64,000 nt of DNA from Onchocerca lupi (Eukaryota > Nematoda > Chromadorea > Rhabditida > Onchocercidae), in assembly GCA_028564675.1 (NCBI GenBank), contig JAOVVO010000321.1:23496-87495 (forward strand), read 5' to 3'. Below the pieces are notes generated by a model. The model was not told where the DNA came from. It did not search any database and worked only from the letters and a program-made list of their open reading frames with translations. A program made the position numbers and the translations under genes. This document shows, piece after piece, positions 25,727-37,460 of the stretch; positions within the stretch are counted from its first letter, which is position 1; each line of letters opens with the position of its first letter.

Positions 25727-27717
25727 TTACTGTTGTGGTACTTGAATATTACTCACAAATCGTTGTAATTCTGCATTTGGATTCATCGCTACATTATTAA
25801 CATCCATCTCTTCCGGTGCTGTCGATATTTCAGCTTTCAAAAGGCGCAAATTCTCGGATGAATTATTGAGAAGAGTTCGTTGCCGTAACTTAGAAATTTT
25901 CACTGTTGCATTATCGCCAATTTCATAGGAAATGATAGCACAACCGATAACTTCACCGCCATGTAATTTATTAGATAAATACCAAATATTTTTCCGAATT
26001 GTTGCTGGACCAATCGTATTACCATGACAATAATATTGACGATGTAGAATATAATCATAATCATGTGGTACTGAATATATTTGTCCATATTGTTTTACAT
26101 GGCCTATTACTTTACCTTTTTTCACCATATATTTCCGAGATTTCATGTGAGCGGTAAAACGGCAAGTCCAACTTCCTGAAAATTAGTTAATCAAAATAAC
26201 TGCATCTGGAAATTCGCTTTCTTAAAGAAATAAAATAATCCTGTTAATAATAATCGAGTAGAAGAAAATATGAATAACTTACCTAAATTATCAGCAGTAA
26301 GATCTTTTAGCGGTACTGTTCGTGTATCTACGAGAAATGAAATTTTTCCACCTTCTTTTCCAAGAAATATACTGGGTACTTTTTGGCATACACATGCATT
26401 ACTGGAACAAATCTTTAAAATTTCCAAAATACTTCTAGAATCTTAATATCCGAAAAACAATACAAATATAAAAAAACAAATAAAACAAATGTCTAATTCT
26501 AGTTTGCAAATCATATTTCAATCTATCATTACAAGCGTTAATTTTTTCAATTTGCTCAAGAATTTCATAGATATACATAATAATAACATTTGCGCTTTAC
26601 AGCTTTCCCCAAAAATTCAAAAAAAAAAAAAAAAAACTTTTTTAAAGCAATATACAATCAATACCTTCCGGGTTCTAACATTGACATAATCGGTACTGCA
26701 GATGCGGTATTATAATAGACATAATTGTATGCAGCACAATCGCTTGTAGATTCACGTGCTCGTGGCTCGCTCGGTTGCCTAAAAATGGATTTCCTCTGTG
26801 AAAAATTTTACAAAAATTCCCAAAAATTTAAGTAAGTACCTGAGAGACAGTGAGAAATCAAGTACTTACTCAATAAAATCATCCGGATTTTTGGCACCAA
26901 CTCCATCTTCCATATACATTTTACCTTTATTTGGATTATAAGTAGTGCCGGCATTTTCCTAAAAATAAATTTCAAAAAGTTTGAGCATTTCTTAAAAAGA
27001 TGTCAATGTTATTGAATGAAACTGCATATCAAACTTTAATTTTTTATATCAGTATTCAACTTCGCGCTTATTTTGAAAAAATATTTAAATCACTTCCTTC
27101 AACTTATCACCTATTCATTAAATGAATTGCCTGCATATGAACTTGCAACAATAACTTGCACTTATTTGATGCTTTTTCAAGATGAACAGCATGTCACAAC
27201 TGCATAAATAGGATAATTTAAAAATTACAAAACAGTACAAAAAATAAAGACAAACTTTTAAAAATTGCTGCAATTGTGCATTTTGCGCAGCAACTGCAGC
27301 AGCTGTAGCAGCATCCGCACATGCAGTACCACCCATTGTTACTGCTACATTATTTGTTGCAGCATAAACTTCCGCTAAAATAGCACTATCCGATGAATAT
27401 GCAACAACAGTTGCCGGTGTTGTGATTGAAGTTGCAGCTGCAGATGCAGCATGCATTTGCAATGTATTATTCGTATTACTACTATTTGTTGTAGTAGTAG
27501 TATTAGTAGTAATGCCGGTTGTGCTTGTACGAAGACGATTTAATTCATCATATATCGGTGCCATTACTTCGGTCATTACACTTCGTAACTCGGTGACAAC
27601 CTCATGAACTATTTCCTTGACCACTGGGACAATTTGCGCCCGAACTTCAGCCGCTATTGCTACTTTCAATTCATCACTTAGCTCAATTTTCCCATCGGTG
27701 CCATTTGTTGTAATCAT
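25727..27717 (-). CDS. Unrecognised nematode-type protein, 421 residues, five exons
   Basis: Exons 27256-27717, 26870-26958, 26665-26778, 26283-26434 and 25727-26175 join in one frame from the ATG at 27717 to TAA. I do not recognise the family. Residues about 8-60 form an amphipathic helix (SDELKVAIAAEVRAQIVPVV and onward), probably a coiled coil. Next come a Thr/Asn-rich and then an Ala-rich low-complexity linker (about 65-150). The C-terminal ~230 residues look globular, with a Cys cluster (ICSSNACVCQKVP), PLKDLTADNLGSWTC, and the aromatic/His-rich block HRQYYCHGNTIGPATIRKNI followed by WYLSNKLHGG. There is no signal peptide or membrane segment, so a nuclear or cytosolic role is more likely; that is inference. 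An exon at 30038-30233 could extend the N-terminus in frame. Confidence 0.75.
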
Positions 27718-27950
27718 ATGACCTTGAAAAATCATGTAACAAATATTACAATCAATAATTAAATTTATCATTTAAAATTAAAATGAAATTTGAAAAAAAA
27801 AAAAAAAAAAAAAGCTATAAAGAATGAATAATTAGAATAAAGAGAAATAAAATGAACAAAGAAAAGATGAAAAGAATTATTTCCGCATCCAATTACTCAT
27901 TACCCTTATTTACTTGTCAACTTAATAGTTAGCAAGTAATGATTCATCCC

Positions 27951-27991
<41 letters not shown>

Positions 27992-29497
27992 CCAAAACAG
28001 GTTTACAAATGCATGATTGATTAAACTCAATTGATTCGAATGTATCAGACGAAATAATGATAAACGAATTTGTCAAAATTCTTGCAAATTTTGCGCGAAA
28101 ATGAAAGATAAAATATATTTGAATGGAATAGCGAAATTGAAAGCATTGAAATAAATTAAACATGGGATGTTATTCGTTATGGTGTTTAAGGCAACGAGAG
28201 GTCATTCGTTTAAAAGTCTAATTAACAAGATCAATAAATGCTTATATCTAATGCTAATATCAAAACTTAAATTTGGGTTTAATTTAATATTTTAATTTCG
28301 AAAACACCTGATCATTAACGACAAGAAGGATAGGATGATGATAATAAAAAAGCAAATGGTTTAGTTATGATCAATTTATGAAAGAAATCAAGCTATTGGA
28401 ATTTTAGAAATTACGAAATCTATCTAATAGTAATATTTTCATCATGAACTTTTAATTTTTGTTAATGAAAAAAAAAAAAAAGAATTTAAGTTCCACAGAC
28501 CTTTTGGCGTCATCATAATGGCCTGTTAAGTTGGAAATTATGTTGAGAACCAATGGTTTTTTCCCTTATGATTTTTTCTCTTATTTTTTTTTTTTTTTTT
28601 TTTTTGGAATTCCACGAGAATAAACTTCACGTTTATCGATATCTAAATTTAAATGAAAAATTAGAAATCAAACAAATTCATTCTATCAGAAGTTAAGTAA
28701 TATATTTGATCGGTGAAACAAATAATACATTCAAATTTTCCCCCATGGTAAATTTTTCAAGGTATAATCCTGATTTAACATCCAAATCCTATAAAACATT
28801 ATATAACCATTCCAAATTATACGCACAGAAATGCACGCACACACACACAAACACACGCACACACATACACGCATACACAAAACATTGCACACACACACAT
28901 AAGCGCACACACATATACACATTCACATACACACACATATATAAATAGACACACCTATATATCACATATGTGTACACATACGTACACATACACACACATA
29001 CATACACACATACATGCACATTATCTTCTTTGATCGACAGACACAGCCAAAAAACCTAAACAACTAGCATGAACAGACAGACACACAGACAGACAGGCGC
29101 ACAGACAAATAGGCACACAGACAGACAGACACACACCACTAGGAATGAGTAAGCTCAATAATATGACACACACATACACACACATACATATACACATACG
29201 CGCGCACACACACCAGAGACAGACATCCACACCCACACACACACATACATACACATACATGAAAAGGGACTTGCAAAAAGATACATGCGAGACCATCATA
29301 AGCAGATTGGTATTTATTTGTAGACACATACACATACATAAACACCCACGCACATACACATGTAAACATACATGAATGTCTACACACATACATATGAACG
29401 CAAACATACACACACGTACTTGATAGATTTATAGACGTACGGATAGACAGACGCATGCATACCTGGAAATGACTGACAAGACAGACACATGTGCACA

Positions 29498-29536
<39 letters not shown>

Positions 29537-30037
29537 ACATAGAACTCATACTCAGAGAAGGTTGATCGATTCGGGGGATGTTTTCAAGAGATTTTTCCTG
29601 AATCAAATTCATCGTAAGTGAGGGAAGATCGAAACTAGTAGATTGAATGAGCTATGAATAATTTGTATATTTCAATTGTGATGTAGCTATGAATTTTAAA
29701 AGGAATAGATGAAATGTTTGTTGAAATTCATACTAAAATTTAATTTAAATGAAGCTAATTAATACGATCTATCTTTGTTACCTGAAGTTAAAGTTGCATT
29801 ACGATGAGTTGCAATCGAAATGAATATGACATGAAAATATAAGTGAAATTGAATTTTAATAATTCATAATGCTGTACAATCCACACATTTATCAAGAATT
29901 TAATGATCCGATCAATCGATCGATCGATTGAATGAATAAAAGCATAAGCAGATTAATTTAGCATGAGGTAATTCGAAGCTTAATTATCTATTGCATCAAA
30001 GTTAAGCAATAACATAATCAGACTATACAAATCATAC
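27718..30037. other. Upstream region or long intron of the 25727 gene
   Basis: Apart from the CA/TG satellite, this holds A runs (27952-27984) and no supported exon. It is an intron if the exon at 30038-30233 is real, otherwise the promoter region. Confidence 0.5.
28833..29540. repeat. Compound CA/TG satellite (~700 bases)
   Basis: A long run of ACACAC units is interrupted by ACAT, ACGC and ACAGACAG variants. It contains a GACAGACA-rich block at about 29034-29130 and a pure (AC)15 at 29501-29530. Cys/Val-rich and His/Thr-rich open frames across it on both strands come from the repeat and are not genes. Confidence 0.95.
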
Positions 30038-30233
30038 CGTTTTTCCGCGGTAAATCATTTCGAAGCTGAAATGCAATTATCGGAATTTTCGTCGCAAGAA
30101 ATTCGAAAAAGAAAAATTGAAATTGCTCGCTCGTTTTGAATGCGATTTTTGCTTTCAGCCATCTCACTGGTTTTTCCTGTGTAAATTTCCGGAATACCAG
30201 AAAGACAGTCAATAATTTGTATACTTCAACCAA
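30038..30233 (-). CDS. Candidate first exon of the 25727-27717 gene
   Basis: An ATG at 30233 opens 65 codons of unusually non-AT-biased sequence (MVEVYKLLTVFLVFRKF at the start) ending at a good donor, G|GTATGA, at 30037. The phase (one base carried) fits the acceptor TTTTTCAAG just before 27722 and would read through into the ATG at 27717 without a stop. Against it, that acceptor ends AAG, one frame match in three is expected by chance, and the joining intron would be about 2.3 kb. Confidence 0.35.
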
Positions 30234-31647
30234 CGTATAGCTGCTCTTTAATGGTTAAGAAAGATGTTTGCATCGTTACATACGTCACGTGATGGACGAT
30301 TGTCGCACAATTTTCGCAGAGATTAATTTTGGAAGAACTGTAAACAGATGATGCGGTTGAAATAAAGACTATCAAATTCAATTAATTCGTTTTAAATGTC
30401 GGAATCTTTCAGGAAATTTCTGGTTAAATTTTGGAATTTCAAAAAGAATGCTTATAACCGAAGGTACGTCATTCTTTATATTCACAAATTTGATTTCCTA
30501 GATAATATGAAAAATCGATAAACGAATTTTTTCCAAGTTTTTGAGAAAAAATTTGAAGAAATCCAACTTGCATTTCTCCAAAAATTTTGATTGATGATCA
30601 TATGCAATTTTAACAGACGTAATATGAGATCAAGTGATAAAAAATCTTTTTTTTAAGCTCGATAAAAAAAAAAAATCTCCAATTTCAGAATTAATTAACA
30701 ACTTTTTATCTCTAAATGCATTTCTTCTATGGCTCATGTTCGATTTTTATGAATGAGAATTCGATTTTTTAATTTGCAATCCATCAAGCTAAGAGTTCAG
30801 CTTTTTGATGTAATCATCAAGTGATATGAAATATTGTAAAAAATCACTATGATTGTCGCTCATCAGTTTATCATCATTGACGATAAAAGTTTACATATGT
30901 TAAGCACAATTATTAATTTTTTTTTTTTATTTTATTCTTTTCAAATGATTTCTCTTCTTCATTATCATATTTATCATCTTCTCGATAGTTCGGTGATGTT
31001 CACACGTGAATTGCGTCTCATTCCACGTTGATGACGTTGACTAATTTTCTTATGATCACAGTATTTGCCTTTATTTATTTCAGTATGAAAAGCAGTTCAT
31101 TGAATAAATACAGCAGATATTATAACTTTTTGCAACTTTTTGTTAATTTATCAATTTAAAGTTCCAATAGCATTTCATTAAGATTTCAAAATGACTTATT
31201 ATCTTTCCAGGTTAATGTGAAAATGGAATTTTGAAATTGTAGATGATTCCAATATATGTATGTTTTTAATAAATCGAATTTGCTATTCTTTCAAACGATG
31301 AAACATCAAATGACAGAATCTTCGAATCATTATTCCTGTAATTGAAATTGTAAACAGAATGTTTTAGCACACTTTTGTATTGCAAAATAATTTTTTTTTT
31401 TTCTTTTCAAAATTTAAGAGAGAAAAAAAAACTCAAATTTTTTTAAAAAAATAAGGGATAAATTTGGGCATAGAAAGACCAATTCTAGTTGAATTTTAAT
31501 TCATGAAATTTTATTTCTAAAAAACAACTATTGAATTTTTTCCATACATTAGATATTAAAAAAGATTCCAAACTTAACGGACATGTATGATAAGTAAATA
31601 AAGATATAATTATTAAAGTTCATCGAAATATTTAAAAATGTAATTTC
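30234..31647. other. Intergenic, possible promoter region
   Basis: Only short frames, E-box motifs and poly-T runs are seen. A 60-codon plus-strand frame at 30849-31031 runs through a poly-T run and lacks splice signals. Confidence 0.5.
30284..30293. promoter_or_regulatory. Palindromic E-box GTCACGTGAT next to a CRE-like TACGTCA
   Basis: GTCACGTGAT is one base from the CLEAR/TFEB-type consensus GTCACGTGAC and overlaps a TACGTCA. It lies 51-60 bases before the ATG at 30233, where a proximal promoter would be. A second CACGTG lies at 31003-31008. The role is inferred. Confidence 0.35.
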
Positions 31648-32437
31648 ATGAAGATTTATTATACCAGTATGAGGAAAAGTATTTTAGTCTTAATTGGAGC
31701 AATTAATTGTTGCCAAGCTAAAGATGGTGGTGAACCATATCTGAGCAGGAGGGATGAGGTAAGAGAAAATTCTGATGAAGATCCGAAATGATTCTGACAT
31801 GCAAATCGATCATCTATCTGATTTTAATATAGAGAGCAAAGATTAGTCGGATTAACTAGTAGCTGATTTCTTCTGAAATTCCACTCAGGATAACTGGAGT
31901 ATGTACTGAAGCTGTTATATTCGGTGAAGCGAATGATTAGAGGAATTGTGGGACGAAACGTGTTCAACCTATTCGCAAACTTTCAATGATTATGACATCT
32001 CGATTGCTTGAATAAAGTGTAGATATTGAATGTATGTTACACGCACGCCATTTTTGGTAAGCAGAATTGATGCTTTGTTTAGAATCTAAGCATCAAGACG
32101 ATAATGTCGTCTTCTTCTGTTGGGATTATTTTCAAATTACAATGTCTATATGGCTTCATGTCATATACAATAATTTTACAGGTGTTGATTTAAGCAGCAA
32201 GCGAATAAATTTGATTGAAAAATAATTCTTCCACTACATAAATACTACTCTGAAATAATTAAGTTGAGTAATGAATGTGGGAAATAATAAATACAGCTTA
32301 GCTTTAAGAATTATCCATTGGTTAATGGCTTCTTTCAATATCGGTAATGTAATATTTTGTTAATTTTTCTTTTTATGATTTTTTCCATTTATTTACAGAA
32401 TACTAAAAAAGGAATTTTGCAGATTACAAATGTATGA
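31648..32437 (+). CDS. Candidate small secreted peptide gene (two exons)
   Basis: An ATG at 31648 begins MKIYYTSMRKSILVLIGAIN, which has a basic start and hydrophobic core like a signal peptide ending near CCQA. It runs 37 codons to a good donor (GAG|GTAAGA at 31759). The next strong acceptor (ATTTACAG at 32397-32398) would add NTKKGILQITNV and a stop, giving a 49-residue product with phase 0 kept. Without splicing the frame stops 10 codons later. I recognise no family. The dibasic Arg-Arg could be a processing site if this were a neuropeptide precursor. This is weak evidence. Confidence 0.25.
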
Positions 32438-33862
32438 CTTTTGCAAATCTATCACAATGTACGGCAGTACTTGGATATCGAAAGTTTTCAACATTTATTG
32501 ATAACGGTAAATCAGCAAATGTTCGAATATAGCACTTCATGCTTCTAATATTTGGCAAAATTAGCGGAGCACAACAAAGAAAAATTGTTGGCCCAATTTT
32601 CAGTCGTTTTTTCTGTCTTTGTTCGCTTATTAATCCAAAAACTTTAAAGCTTATATCATTTTGCAGCAATATTCATAATATTTTCAGACAGTATTGAAGA
32701 ATTCATAAACGTGCGCCTAATATTTGATTTCTGATATAATTTCAAAAAACCTGAAAGTTTGAGTTTCAATTCCGGTCATTAATTCAATTCCATACAGAGA
32801 TTTGAGAAAAGTCATCTCCTAACTGAAACAGCAATACTTTTTAGAATGATTAGTACAATTTAATACTTTTTCAGAAAAGACTATTCGCCACACAACAGTT
32901 CATAATGTTTATTTCTTATTGATTGTTTATGTTTAATAAAGGTGTCAGTATATTAGATGCTTTTTTCTGGATAAATCATTAATTTTAGCCCAGGAATTGG
33001 ACTTTAAAACTAAGTTTCGACTCCTCAGATTCACACTTTCCCGTGACCTTGCCATATCCTCTTTAGATAAATCGAAAATAGGAATTTTCTTTCCCAGCAA
33101 AAAACAGCTGATTTGCAAGAAATGGCTCAATTCTTATACAAATATATCTTGAAAAACATGAACATGGTACTACTAATCATAGCATTACCATCGGAGAAAT
33201 TACTATTTTCAATAAAGAGCTTCGCATTTCATTCGAAAATATAATTAAAATATCAAAATGAAGCATACATATAAAAACCTGCATACAGAACAGAAAAATT
33301 GGTACCTTATATTAAAGTCTGTAGCGATTCCCAGTTGATATTTGAAACTCATAAAATCCGCTCAGCTCTTTTCTGTAACGCATTGAACAACAAGGAATTT
33401 ATTTAAAAAAAAAAAAAAGAAAAAAAAAAGAAAAAGAAAATACATTATTATAGATCGACACAAGAAAAAGGAAGAAATCAAGCAATGATAAAGGTAAAAA
33501 TTTTCACTAAGGTAGGCAAAATGATTAAGGAAAAGATAAAAACCGATGCATATTTCACCTTCATTTGTTCAAATCATAATAACATCAAGTATGTCACGTA
33601 AATGCACTAAGCACATACATGTAAAATAGTTTGCAATAATTCCTTTGTTTTTGAAATACTTTTTTTTTTTTACAGTAGTAAACTTTTTGCCATATATTCG
33701 TCTTTACGAAAATTGCTGTAAATGCCAGATTTGGTCTTTTACTCTGATTTTCACCATAAAAAGTTCTATAATAGTGTAATTGTAATTCAGGAAACTTCAT
33801 CGGAATTGCTTCCTTTTCTAAACAACAAATATAACAAAAAACATACAATCCAATACGACAGA

Positions 33863-33904
<42 letters not shown>

Positions 33905-36900
33905 AAGAGGAAAACCGCAATCAAATTTCGACCGAAATATAAATTACTCCGTGCTAAAAATTGAAATTTGTGAATCAAATATCATAAAACTCGAAATCTT
34001 CAAATCTGCTCCAGGACTGGATAAAAACGTAATGGTATAATCCCAGAGATCGGAAAAATGAAGAAAACATACAGCAAAATAAGCATACCATCATCTGTTG
34101 TAGATGAACAATTTACTCCGATGTAATACGATGATTTTGAATAATGGAAAATTATAGCAATGGAAAATTTTCAAAAAAAAAAACAGTAAGACTGGAGATA
34201 AACTAAAATAATAAATTTTCCTAAATTTTAATGATGACTTTCAGAAAAAATTATCTAAAAAATCACGAAAGAATTAGACCAATGTCCTATGTCAAAAAGA
34301 ATATAATTATTACAGTCAAGAAAACCGGCACAACAATTGCCGCTATTATTATATCATCTCTATAATTTCGAGAATATATAAGTATGCATATTGTCATATC
34401 ATTTTATCATAGCTTATCATAATTGGGAAACAACAGCATTCAAGCCACTTTCTTTTCTTCACCCTTTGCATCATTCTTCTTGCCTTTCTTCATATCTGAA
34501 ATGGATGGAATAACCGTACAAAATTAACCATGCTTCCGGTTCCACTCAAATCTAAAGTTTAATTCCTCTTCCAAATTAATGAGATCCAAACGTTTTACAA
34601 AGAAGCATGTTTAAAAAGGTATGATTGCGAAGTACGACGAAGGGTGCAGAAATTTAAATGTTTCTTTTCCGTATCAATATTTTTTGCAAAGTTTCTCGAA
34701 AATTCAAATATTTATAAATTCTGCTTTGATCATAGCTGCTTGAATACTGCTTGTATCACTATGGAAAGAAGGCCCAATTTTCCATTCTGAGTAAAAAAGA
34801 TTTTGAGCCGTCCAGGACTGTTTTCGAATTCGCTTTTGTAAATTATTTTCAAAAATTTTTTGAAATTTTCGAAATATTTAAAACTTGGTTGACTGCCTGG
34901 TCTGCCTTATGTGCAAATACGTCACAAACTATAAACAGAGAGAAATGGTCGTATCCTAAACAATTTAAATTCAATTCATTTACATTTTTAGAAATTATAC
35001 ACTAATTTTTTGATGCATATTAGCAGAAAGCATACAAAATTCCCTTTGTTAAAAAAAACAAATCTATAATAAACGTATTAGCTATTTTGAAACGTCGAAG
35101 TATGAATGAATTTCGAGTAGCTAACCAAATATCAAAGCTCATGGATCATATTTCGATCCATATGTCATGTCCACATTATATGTCATATTCACTGTCCTCA
35201 TCAGTACCTACTGGAAAGTGTAAAATAAGAAGTCTCACCTAAGAAGACAATATCTACAGATGAAAAATATCAAGTTCAACAAAAACAATAACTTACTAGA
35301 AATGTTACTGGATGAATTTATAAATTCAAAAAATACCAATTTAATAAGCTGTGCAATCAGAGTACATCTTCATAAGGAGATGGAAATAACACAGATCATA
35401 AATGCTAATTTCAAAATCTGGACATCTAAGCCATAAAACAACCGAAAGTAATGCACTTCGTAAAGCCCCTGTGTAAAATTATTAAAAATAATAAGCTAAA
35501 AAAGCTGTACTCAAAAAGCAACTTTTTTTTTTTTTGTTCATTTAACTAAAAATTAACTTTCATGAATATCGAAGAAAGATTTTAGCATTATTATCTACCT
35601 TTTCTCCCCACCCCAAGGACATCGAAAATTGGAAACATGGAATTTCTTAAAGTTGAGCTAAATCTCAAAAGAGAATAATTCACTGAACCGATTGTGCTTT
35701 TTGTGTCACATTTTCTGGAACAAATCTGAAATAAAGTAAGTCCCATGTAATGCACAACGGGATGCAAAATAATCAACACAAATACTAGCACCACAATAGC
35801 AACATAAAGCAAAATAATCCAAACAATTCCCCGGACAACTTCATATAAACTGAATCTAGGAAGAATAATTAAATCAGATTTAAAGACTTGAGGATTAGGA
35901 TTCCCGAACAATATACCCAGAGAATTAAAAGTTGCAATAACTACATTTCCTAGGATCCAAAGCAATCTCTTGAATAAGATTTGTTGAGAAGACTTCGATA
36001 TTATCAAAAACAGAAATTCCACTTTAGTTTCCAAAATTAAAAACGGAATGCGGAAGTACCAAATTTCGATACATATGGAAATGCCGCAGTATAGCACGGA
36101 GCCTTTGCAGAAACTCTAATCACTTTTTCTGAATTTTCTAGTAAATTCAAACCTTCTAAAGAGAAATCCAAATTTAACTTTAAATAGGGAATGAGATGCT
36201 AATTTTTGTTGCTGAAGCTGGAAAATATAGTTTATCAAAAACTCATTATTATTTTCCCCGAACCGATGCAGCATAAAAATGCGATTTTCTTGTAACACAT
36301 ATTGCTTTTCCTAATACAATTCTATTAACTTTTTAAAAAAAAATTCTTGACATAAAGTTAAGATTATTAAATCATTAAAAATTAATCTGCAAGAAATGTA
36401 TTTAAAAAATATTAATTGGAAAGACAGTAGAACTGAAGCAAAAAATATAAAATCAGTTCAGAGATGATTTGCTACGTAACAGAATTCAAAATGAATTATA
36501 AAGGATAAGCTTCCTTACAGGAACAGTAGCATATAACGAATAAATCGATCGTTGTTTTATGGATGAAAAAAAAGTTAAGAAGAAACTTCTTTGGGAAGTT
36601 TTGAAACAATAGCAGAAAAAAACCAAGACAAAGAAGTAATACTATTTAGCTTACATTATTTCCCGTTCAGGTTTATCATACTTTTCGATGTATTGAGAAA
36701 GAAAAGCATTAGTAATTCACGATCTAGAATAAAATACAAACATCCTTTTTCAACCATTTTAGACGGTTCGAAAGTAGTCTTAGCATGCTGCTTATACAAA
36801 CATTTCATGTATAAAGAATTCAGTATTTCGAAATTCAATCTTAGACAAGTCTTTTTGTATTCGGAAGCGTGATTTCCAAGATGCATACTAGAAATTATGC

Positions 36901-37460
36901 AAACAAGTGATATACAGTTACCACTTTAAAGAATTTTTTCCAATATTATCATTCCTTCCATCAACGAATCCCCATTTCAATTTTCATCATATTCGAAGAC
37001 AAGCATTACAGCTCCCTCTATTGATGTAAGAAATTGATTTAATTCTTACTCCTAATAAGTATCAGTAACGAGCACTAAATCTACATTACAGAATTGTTTT
37101 TCTGAATATTTTCCCGGTATCATAAAAATGAATGACTGGCTAGATCATGCAACATTGGAAACAGTAAATAATACGAAAATAATATTTCGTAAGCGGCAGG
37201 ATTTTTAAAAAATGAACAAAATAGATAGGTAGACAAATAATGATAATGCGACAATTTTCTTTCGTTTATTTGATGAAAAAAAAAAACTAAAATTTAAATT
37301 TGATTACGAATGCAAGTAAATTCCTTAATTTATAATATGTTAAATGCTGTAGCCGAAAAGAAAGCAGCATGCAAAGACAAACACAATTTGATAATCTCAG
37401 AAAAAGAACAGATATGATGTAAAGAATGTGTACTGGCACAAGAACAAAACGACGTACAAA
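32438..37460. other. Interval downstream of ZFR without a supported gene
   Basis: Several features were looked at. A hydrophobic 168-codon minus-strand frame at 35591-36097 has one convincing membrane segment (VWIILLYVAIVVLVFVLIIL). Two possible minus-strand terminal exons lie behind strong acceptors: 34441-34498 (ending KKGKKNDAKGEEKKVA) and about 35175-35211 (ending VGTDEDSEYDI). A 35-base A run lies at 33868-33902. I could not join them into a gene. A gene downstream of ZFR on the same strand is possible. Confidence 0.4.

Noticed and set aside
28706..29612. Several open frames of 60-157 codons on both strands
   Set aside because: They are translations of the CA/TG satellite (Cys-Val and His-Thr repeats) with no splice or family support.
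32945..33130. 61-codon minus-strand frame with SKEDMARSRESVNLRSRN
   Set aside because: It looks protein-like, but no acceptor or donor pair places it in a gene.
35591..36097. Transfer from the Wolbachia endosymbiont, common in filarial genomes
   Set aside because: No recognisable bacterial protein is present, and base composition is similar to the surroundings.
36656..36886. Overlapping frames on both strands (76 and 93 codons)
   Set aside because: No family resemblance, no matching splice sites, and the two strands mirror each other.
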